From: Zingiber officinale
Taxonomy: Eukaryota > Streptophyta > Magnoliopsida > Zingiberales > Zingiberaceae
NCBI RefSeq assembly: GCF_018446385.1
Contig: NC_055999.1
Location: 77,205,859-77,269,858, forward strand
DNA: 64,000 nucleotides
Direction of reading: 5' to 3'
Shown: positions 62,101 to 64,000 of the stretch, piece by piece
How positions within the stretch are numbered: position 1 is the stretch's first letter
Layout: each line of letters begins with the position of its first letter
Program-made: the position numbers and the translations under genes
Notes under the pieces: generated by a model
The model's database searches: none
What the model was told of the DNA's origin: nothing
What the model saw: the letters and a program-made list of their open reading frames with translations, nothing else

Positions 62101-62999
62101 TACATAGGAGGATCGATATAGTCAACCCCACTTAGTAGGTTAAAACTTAGTTAATGTTGTTGGCTTGTTGCTGCTGCATGGTTGAGTCGGGTCTTAAGTA
62201 AATCTAACAATTGGTTCAAAGAAGTGGAAGATCAGTAATTTAAGCAAAAGGACCAATAGATTATTATTTTCACCAAGGCACCGAAGATTTTTCCTAGTAT
62301 TTCACCAGATGAGGCCATGACAAAAATATGGACCGATATTTTATGCATAAATAGAATTGTTAAGTTAGCACTAAACTAAGAACTAATTTTATACACATGA
62401 ACAGAGACAAAATGCAATGATATCTACTTCTAGTAAAGTAAAAGAAATATCCAATCAAACAATACGACGACAACGACAACAACCAAGTTTTATCTCACTA
62501 GGTGGGGTCAAAGTATCCAATCAAACAATACCTTCTAGAAATCTATCCAAAAATTAGTACGAAACTTGAATTTAATAATCACGTTCTTAGAATTTAATTT
62601 TAATAGTGTTTACAAAATAATCTTCCTATGAATTTTAACATATAGAAAAGATTTGTATATGTTCTTATCGTTCAACTTGAAATGCATAAACTTCCTGCTT
62701 AACATCAACAATAAAGAAACAATTTAGTCAATGTATAGCATACAATTGGCGTGTAGGGAGATGATTAGACACAATTGTAAGAAACAACCACAGGAAAGAA
62801 GTAAAAGAAACTGTAAGATTAAACAATAATATTTAAACTGGACAAAGAAACAAATAAAAGAATGAAATGAACAAAGACAACTAACACAATACTATAAATT
62901 TGTAAAAATGATGTATAAACCCACCTGTTGGCCAATTGTGTAAGTAGGAAGTATATTCCCTCCCCAAGATTCAAATCGATAAACATCCAAGTAATTTTT
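11742..62999 (-). CDS. TOP3A: DNA topoisomerase 3-alpha, 3' part of the gene (5' exons lie beyond the window)
   Basis: This type IA topoisomerase works with RMI1 and RecQ helicase to dissolve double Holliday junctions. Exons in transcript order are 62999-62925, 61723-61634, 61522-61418, 47485-47451, 45846-45717, 28841-28807, 27202-27073, 22042-21990, 21907-21820, 21724-21686, 19669-19591, 19487-19416, 18463-18380, 13690-13517, 13052-12938 and 11973-11742. They sum to 1536 nt in one frame, ending in TAA. The end of the catalytic core shows [19 protein letters not shown] and [17 protein letters not shown]. Cys-rich zinc modules follow (CSLC, later CPNC), then a CCHC knuckle ([14 protein letters not shown]), a GRF-type finger ([16 protein letters not shown]) and a second knuckle ([14 protein letters not shown]). 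The active-site Tyr region is not in the window. Exons 4-5 and 6-7 are identical copies from the tandem duplication. Without the repeat the visible part is 456 residues. Confidence 0.88.
12122..12330. repeat. Degenerate telomere-like (CCCTAAA)n tract in the last TOP3A intron
   Basis: About 200 bp consist of AAACCCTAA-like heptamers with many substitutions (AAACCCTAGACCCTAAGACC, AACCAAACCCTAAACCTG). The plant telomere repeat is CCCTAAA, so this is an interstitial telomere-like block or a microsatellite of the same motif. It lies between the last exon and the GRF exon. Confidence 0.65.
14417..15709. mobile_element. hAT-like non-autonomous element with a CpG-rich arm
   Basis: The left end CAGCGTTTAAAAT and right end ATTTTAAACCTTG (reverse complement CAAGGTTTAAAAT) form a 13-bp inverted repeat with two mismatches and CA...TG termini. 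Identical 8-bp flanks GTTCATCC occupy 14409-14416 and 15710-15717, the target size of hAT elements. Inside, about 14430-14930 is extremely CpG-rich and the rest is very AT-rich. The right subterminal part has short palindromes such as TCGACACGAGTCGA. No transposase frame is present. The element sits in a TOP3A intron. Confidence 0.75.
14690..14826 (+). repeat. CpG-rich minisatellite, unit about 21 bp
   Basis: The core GTCACGGGCGCGTCGCG repeats about six times with small changes (CACGAGCGCGTCGCGGTC, CACGTCACGGGCGCGTCGCG). It generates open frames in both directions that are composition artefacts rather than genes. Confidence 0.8.
16284..16679. mobile_element. Foldback/MITE element with arms of about 150 bp
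   Basis: The left arm begins GAGCATAGATCTCCTGGACC. The right arm ends with its near-perfect reverse complement GGTCCAGGAGATCTGTGCTC. Pairing continues through GGGGATGTGCCACTCGTATT, TTTGCGGTCGGATCG and CACCAGGTTATAGTTTTTGT, leaving a central spacer of about 100 bp. Both sides are A-rich (GGAAAAAAG and AAGAAAAAA), so any target duplication is ambiguous. No protein is encoded. Frames across it are mirror images produced by the palindrome. Confidence 0.8.
16680..18379 (-). other. TOP3A intron sequence, nothing recognised
   Basis: This is the upstream part of the intron between exons 18463-18380 and 13690-13517. It is AT-rich, with stops in all frames. Parts may be old retroelement DNA, but no LTR, primer site or conserved protein motif was found. 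Confidence 0.5.
19670..21685 (-). other. TOP3A intron, possible retroelement relic
   Basis: The intron contains a 140-codon minus-strand frame (20299-20721) with no recognisable family. Near 20910, on the minus strand, CATCAGAGCTTGAAG faintly recalls an initiator-Met primer site. These suggest a decayed retroelement, but no paired LTRs were found. Confidence 0.35.
23163..25211 (+). mobile_element. Gag-only non-autonomous LTR retrotransposon (TR-GAG type), copy 1
   Basis: The LTRs are 23163-23641 and 24765-25211, starting TGATGTGG and ending CCATATCA. A 5-bp target duplication GCATT flanks it (23158-23162 and 25212-25216). TGGTATCAGAGCC, the initiator-Met primer site, follows the left LTR at about 23645. 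A purine tract GAGGAGGGGA precedes the right LTR. Each LTR has TATATAAG followed by AATAAA. The 1.1-kb interior carries only a decayed gag and no protease or polymerase, so it relied on a full-length partner. Confidence 0.85.
23662..24734 (+). pseudogene. Ty3/gypsy-type gag remnant, copy 1
   Basis: The frame opens with MGDTDPIT and a Gln-rich helix, then meets an in-frame TAG at about 23776 where copy 2 has CAG. Downstream, in shifting frames, are [13 protein letters not shown], a typical gypsy gag core, and a zinc-knuckle-like [18 protein letters not shown] with an acidic tail. The order core, then knuckle, then acidic tail fits chromovirus-like gag. It is broken by stops and frameshifts and cannot give a full protein. 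Confidence 0.7.
25300..25915. repeat. Palindromic TAGAAGCTAGC repeat array, copy 1
   Basis: Many short inverted units of the type TGTAGAAGCTAG...CTAGCTTCTACA are spaced irregularly and can form nested hairpins. They fill the right part of the TIR element. Copy 2 lacks one internal unit (about 21 bp, near 25870-25890). Confidence 0.75.
26027..27072 (-). other. TOP3A intron, copy 1, nothing recognised
   Basis: This AT-rich intron DNA lies between the TIR element and the 130-nt TOP3A exon. A 70-codon minus-strand frame near 26165-26377 has no family signal and looks like chance. The same sequence recurs at about 44671-45716. Confidence 0.5.
27073..28841 (-). CDS. TOP3A: TOP3A exon pair, copy 1
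   Basis: Two exons of the topoisomerase core: 28841-28807 (35 nt, [11 protein letters not shown]) and 27202-27073 (130 nt, [20 protein letters not shown] through [11 protein letters not shown]). Borders are AG|GGC and GG|GTATGC for the first, and CAG|ATA and GAT|GTGCGT for the second. The pair totals 165 nt and is phase 0 at both outer ends. It joins upstream to PTNL and downstream to the ARHNKVKLL exon. A LINE fragment and an AT microsatellite lie in the intron between them. Confidence 0.88.
27690..28420 (+). mobile_element. L1-type LINE reverse-transcriptase 3' fragment, copy 1
   Basis: In shifting + frames the DNA encodes hallmarks of the end of plant LINE ORF2: [41 protein letters not shown], then the zinc-binding region [19 protein letters not shown]. 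Several stops and frameshifts show it is dead. It is antisense to TOP3A, in the intron between the two duplicated exons. Confidence 0.7.
28512..28553. repeat. (AT)n microsatellite, copy 1
   Basis: About 20 AT dinucleotides lie just after the LINE fragment. The array may have grown from the element's tail. Confidence 0.95.
29024..29190 (-). mobile_element. Au-type SINE, copy 1
   Basis: Read on the minus strand it begins GGAGCCTTGGCGCAACGGTA, with Pol III A box TGGCGCAACGG and B box GGTTCGAATCC, then the characteristic body ending GGGCTGCTCTTTTT. This matches the tRNA-related Au SINE family of plants as I know it. The tRNA-like part is not a functional tRNA gene. It lies in the TOP3A intron upstream of the 35-nt exon. 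Confidence 0.85.
29191..30056 (-). other. TOP3A intron, very AT-rich, copy 1
   Basis: This intron DNA is rich in TAATTA-type runs, with no recognisable element. It ends at the Tat insertion, with GTAAT (30052-30056) as the left target duplicate. Confidence 0.55.
30057..30874 (-). repeat. Tat 3' LTR, copy 1
   Basis: The 818-bp LTR has plus-strand ends TGATCC...GGATCA. The left 5-bp target duplicate GTAAT precedes it. Next to it at 30875-30890 the minus strand reads TTGAAGGGGAGGCATG, a polypurine tract for plus-strand priming. Confidence 0.88.
31606..33825 (+). pseudogene. Antisense spliced gene of the Tat element, copy 1
   Basis: Exons are 31606-32291, 32347-33083 and 33151-33825. Introns have GTAAGC...GCAG and GTATGT...GCAG borders. 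Exon 1 encodes a domain resembling the 'putative gypsy type transposon' family ([35 protein letters not shown]). Exon 2 is Ala/Glu/Ser-rich. Exon 3 is a long coiled coil ([20 protein letters not shown]) ending FEPIE and TGA. Copy 1 is broken in exon 1: copy 2's CTCCTGACC appears as CTCGACC near 31712, and CCTGG is CGG near 31640. Such antisense frames are known in Tat-lineage elements; their role is unknown. Confidence 0.75.
34195..34446. repeat. Tat internal tandem array A, copy 1
   Basis: Four units of about 63 bp begin GGGTTTATAGTCGCCGGTCC and include TTTAACGTCGCCGCTCGACG. They sit between the antisense gene and the integrase end, where Tat elements often carry tandem repeats. Confidence 0.88.
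34456..34672. repeat. Tat internal tandem array B, copy 1
   Basis: Four units of about 56 bp contain CATCGAGCATTTGGCTCGGA and CACGGGGTCTTC. They directly follow array A. Confidence 0.88.
34803..38042 (-). pseudogene. Tat pol: reverse transcriptase, two RNase H domains, integrase, copy 1
   Basis: Reverse transcriptase shows the active-site YVDD (in [12 protein letters not shown]) and [13 protein letters not shown]. RNase H follows, then a second, archaeal-type RNase H ([30 protein letters not shown]), and an integrase core with [15 protein letters not shown] and the C-terminal [11 protein letters not shown] region. Lesions include a one-base loss near 37550, a TAG in the second RNase H at about 36336, a frameshift near 35803 and a TAG in integrase near 35498. 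The last two are shared with copy 2. No functional protein is possible. Confidence 0.85.
38039..39956 (-). pseudogene. Tat gag and protease, copy 1
   Basis: The likely start is at 39956 ([20 protein letters not shown], a short coiled coil). The gag core has [20 protein letters not shown] and [20 protein letters not shown], then a His/Arg/Pro-rich tail, then the protease active site [13 protein letters not shown] deletion near 39740, frameshifts near 39250 and 39600, and a CAA-to-TAA stop just after the protease site (about 38323) break it. Confidence 0.82.
39982..40000 (-). promoter_or_regulatory. Tat primer-binding site, copy 1
   Basis: The minus strand directly inside the 5' LTR reads TTGGCGCCGTCTGTGGGAA, one base from the LTR end. 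This is the common primer site of Tat-type plant elements. Its first nine bases complement the 3' end expected for plant tRNA-Asp. Confidence 0.7.
40002..40776 (-). repeat. Tat 5' LTR, copy 1, truncated and error-rich
   Basis: The LTR starts (plus strand) TGATCCTGTCC and has the minus-strand TATA box TATATAAGG at 40217-40225. From about 40440 it loses many bases compared with the other three LTRs, including the stretch with the ACCGGCCGAACGGACTGCCC motif. It stops at CCGTCCTTA, where copy 2 of the large duplication begins. Confidence 0.85.
41890..43876 (+). mobile_element. Gag-only LTR retrotransposon (TR-GAG type), copy 2
   Basis: The LTRs are 41890-42336 and 43442-43876, flanked by GCATT at 41885-41889 and 43877-43881. 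The initiator-Met primer site and purine tract are as in copy 1. The left LTR lacks a roughly 30-bp internal repeat (TTTACGAGTCTTTTTCTTCC) that is present twice in copy 1's left LTR. Confidence 0.85.
42357..43411 (+). pseudogene. Ty3/gypsy-type gag remnant, copy 2
   Basis: Unlike copy 1, the first stop is absent (GAGCAG instead of GAGTAG). The region from about 42730 to 42900 has lost many single bases relative to copy 1, mostly CAG/CTG to CG, which shifts the frame. The knuckle-like [18 protein letters not shown] region is identical to copy 1. Confidence 0.7.
43975..44553. repeat. Palindromic TAGAAGCTAGC repeat array, copy 2
   Basis: Near-identical to the copy 1 array but with one unit of about 21 bp missing before the GCCGGTAGCTTCTACACC motif. 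This is consistent with slippage between short direct repeats. Confidence 0.75.
45717..47485 (-). CDS. TOP3A: TOP3A exon pair, copy 2
   Basis: Exons 47485-47451 (35 nt) and 45846-45717 (130 nt) are identical to those at 28841-28807 and 27202-27073, with all four splice borders intact. In gene order this pair comes first, after the exon ending SPTNL. Splicing both pairs would give ...MKACFID followed again by [11 protein letters not shown], in frame. Splicing one pair and skipping the other would restore the normal protein, since each pair is 165 nt. Confidence 0.88.
46334..47064 (+). mobile_element. L1-type LINE 3' fragment, copy 2
   Basis: Nearly identical to the copy 1 fragment, with the same stops. 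It is a passive part of the segmental duplication, not a separate insertion. Confidence 0.7.
47156..47197. repeat. (AT)n microsatellite, copy 2
   Basis: About 20 AT dinucleotides at the same place as in copy 1. The near-equal length fits a recent duplication or a copied assembly segment, as such arrays change quickly. Confidence 0.95.
47668..47829 (-). mobile_element. Au-type SINE, copy 2
   Basis: Same element as in copy 1 with intact A box and B box. Just beyond the B box, plus-strand TTTCCAGGATTCG of copy 1 is shortened to TTTCGATTCG here, another CCAGG-type loss. Confidence 0.85.
48698..49477 (-). repeat. Tat 3' LTR, copy 2
   Basis: The 780-bp LTR is shorter than the copy 1 equivalent by about 38 bp because of scattered losses around 49110-49450. 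The polypurine tract is adjacent at 49478-49493 (minus TTGAAGGGGAGGCATG). Confidence 0.88.
50203..52406 (+). pseudogene. Antisense spliced gene of the Tat element, copy 2
   Basis: Exon 1 (50203-50893) is fully open here and extends upstream in frame. Exon 2 starts at 50949 but hits a TGA near 51225 (AAGTGACGC against AAGCGACGT in copy 1) and then several one-base losses. Exon 3 ends at 52406 and carries losses between about 51780 and 52100. Taken together the two copies show that the ancestral gene had three exons and a coiled-coil C-terminus. The same intron borders are present in both. Confidence 0.72.
52776..53022. repeat. Tat internal tandem array A, copy 2
   Basis: Four units of about 63 bp as in copy 1, with small losses such as CAG to CG at the last unit's end (53020). 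Confidence 0.85.
53034..53240. repeat. Tat internal tandem array B, copy 2
   Basis: Four units of about 56 bp, slightly shortened relative to copy 1. Confidence 0.85.
53373..56589 (-). pseudogene. Tat pol: reverse transcriptase, two RNase H domains, integrase, copy 2
   Basis: From 56211 to 54259 an uninterrupted 650-codon frame covers reverse transcriptase (YVDD within [12 protein letters not shown]), RNase H and the second RNase H ([25 protein letters not shown]). Just upstream a TGG-to-TAG change (about 56222) separates it from the protease-linked part. The integrase zinc-finger region is frameshifted near 54373 and its core has a TAG near 54068; both are also in copy 1. Further losses near 53680 break the C-terminal part. 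Confidence 0.86.
56558..58542 (-). pseudogene. Tat gag and protease, copy 2
   Basis: The gag start at 58542 matches copy 1, but a CAG-to-TAG change near 58365 interrupts it. The core stays open from 58335 to about 57230, where a frameshift moves the reading frame before the protease. The protease ([12 protein letters not shown], then [13 protein letters not shown] and [13 protein letters not shown]) is open from 57094 to 56558. Confidence 0.84.
58566..58586 (-). promoter_or_regulatory. Tat primer-binding site, copy 2
   Basis: The minus strand reads TTGGCGCCGTCTGTGAGAAC next to the LTR, one substitution from copy 1. Confidence 0.7.
58588..59435 (-). repeat. Tat 5' LTR, copy 2 (complete, 848 bp)
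   Basis: This is the longest and cleanest of the four LTRs, with the promoter TATA box (minus TATATAAGG) at 58803-58811. It ends TTATCACCGGATCA and is followed by GTAAT and unique TOP3A intron. It serves as reference for the missing tail of the copy 1 LTR. Confidence 0.9.
59441..61417 (-). other. TOP3A intron, unique part upstream of the Tat insertion
   Basis: No second copy of this DNA exists in the window. It has stops in all frames and no recognised element or RNA gene. In the original gene it was continuous with the DNA ending at 30056. Confidence 0.6.
61770..62180 (+). mobile_element. RTE-type LINE 3' fragment
   Basis: The + strand encodes, with stops, [27 protein letters not shown] and a [12 protein letters not shown] motif, which correspond to the end of plant RTE LINE ORFs. 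It ends with a characteristic tail containing AACCCCACTTAGTAGGTTAA and then TTG-rich sequence. It lies in the TOP3A intron between exons 62999-62925 and 61723-61634, antisense to the gene. Confidence 0.7.
62448..62531 (-). mobile_element. 48-bp LINE/SINE tail insertion with perfect 18-bp target duplication
   Basis: TATCCAATCAAACAATAC occurs at 62448-62465 and again at 62514-62531. Between them lie 48 bases that in reverse read ...CCCCACCTAGTGAGATAAAA and end in a GTTGT-rich tail, the same 3' tail type as the RTE fragment nearby. This is an extremely 5'-truncated retroposition. Confidence 0.8.
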
Positions 63000-63233
63000 C
63001 TAACAATTAAAAAAGTGAAGTTCAGATTGCGAGATATATATAAACAATTTTCTTTTATAGTGGCCAAAACTGGAAATTGAAGGATCTATGAACTGAGAAT
63101 AAGACACATTGCAGTAATATTCAAATTTTTACAGAATAAAAAATACAACCGATGGCATTAAAAGATAACATGTTAATACTTATATCTGAACTAGTTGTTA
63201 AGCTTAGATATGCTTCAAAAGTCAACTATGCTT

Positions 63234-63746
63234 TGTTGGGCAATTAGTTTGTCTTGCAACTGAAGATCAGCTCAATTACAAGAAAATAGTCATAAGAAAG
63301 CTTTGTTTGCAAGTCTAATCAAGACCATCTCCATCACTTTCATAATTATCCATGAGGTTTCAGATGGTTATAGAGTTATGTGTATAATATCTATAAGGCT
63401 GGCTATTTTGATATTCCTTATTCGTCAATAATACATATAGTAGAAGGGACTACCTAAGGTAAGGAATAATTTCCCCTAATCTCAACATGGTATCAAGAGT
63501 GTTTGTTCCTTCGTGACCACAGGAACACATCATCTCCAATGTCTATCATCTATGTTTGTGCAACAGATCTATCATCAGCACACCCTCATCCATCTCCCAA
63601 ATGTCAGCTCATCTTTGTTGCCTATCAAGGACAACCATGTGAAGCTCCTGAACCACACGCCCTCATCCACGCAAGATCAGTTCATCTTTGAAACCTTTGG
63701 TCAGCAGATTTCACTGAGTCTTATTAATTTTGAAATTAAAGAATGA
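63234..63746 (+). mobile_element. Possible Copia LTR and 5' start of its internal region
   Basis: A 254-bp stretch starts TGTTGGGCAA and ends CTCAACA (63487), matching TG...CA LTR ends with TGTTG/CAACA symmetry. It is followed at once by TGGTATCAAGAG, close to the initiator-Met primer site of Copia elements. A 77-codon frame from 63513 could be a gag fragment, but I cannot confirm it. No second LTR is seen before 64000. Confidence 0.45.
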
Positions 63747-64000
63747 ACACCCGATTATGGTAAATTAGTCCACCTGTGGGGCATGGCCAGTTCATTCTAT
63801 TCTATTATCCTACACATAAGGAAACTATAGGATCGGTGTTTTCCTAATAGCACTTCGTAATAAGTGGACGGTCATCAAACTTAACACTTCCTCCAGGAAA
63901 GAATGACATCTCAATTTAATTGTGGTGGACCCTATGTGGCCCAAAGCGCATAGCCACAGACCGTTGTTGCACAAAAAACAATCAACTACTAATTTCACTG

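Overview
This is nuclear DNA of a flowering plant. The genes have introns with canonical GT/AG borders, plant TATA boxes, a pectin-synthesis gene of the GAUT family, plant-type topoisomerase 3-alpha zinc-finger exons, an Au-type SINE, plant LINEs and a Tat-lineage Ty3/gypsy element. The repeat style fits a monocot, but the species cannot be fixed from the sequence alone. No CRISPR, operon or other prokaryotic system is present.

Layout. Positions 1-2811 are AT-rich intergenic DNA with a diverged tandem repeat into which a 1.5-kb non-autonomous hAT transposon inserted. A nine-exon GAUT-like galacturonosyltransferase gene occupies 2975-7122 (+). Repeat-poor intergenic DNA follows, with one small uncharacterised membrane-protein reading frame at 9405-9671. 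From 11742 to the right edge, on the minus strand, lies the 3' half of a giant DNA topoisomerase 3-alpha (TOP3A) gene. I place 16 exons, and their lengths sum to an unbroken frame. The introns hold a CpG-rich hAT-like element, a foldback element, telomere-like repeats, LINE and SINE fragments, a gag-only LTR element nested in a TIR element, and a Tat retrotransposon.

The main structural feature is a head-to-tail tandem duplication of about 18.7 kb (22049-40776 and 40777-about 59413) inside TOP3A. Each unit carries about 8 kb of TOP3A intron plus two short exons, then an almost complete 10.7-kb Tat retrotransposon. The retrotransposon's 5-bp target duplication GTAAT sits left of the element in each unit and right of the second one, but is missing on the right of the first. 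One insertion was therefore followed by segmental duplication. The duplicated exon pair is 165 nt with phase 0 at both ends, so the predicted TOP3A would gain a repeated 55-residue block without a frameshift.

The two units are nearly identical over most of their length. In local clusters they differ by small deletions that repeatedly turn CAG or CTG into CG. This is the symmetric CHG methylation context, and the clusters look like base-calling errors on methylated transposon DNA. The copy-1 LTR just before the junction is one of these poor regions, so an assembly artefact must be excluded before the exon duplication is taken as biology.

Both Tat copies are inactive. They share lesions in integrase and each has private ones. 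The element also carries a spliced antisense gene between integrase and the 3' LTR, a trait known in Tat-lineage elements.
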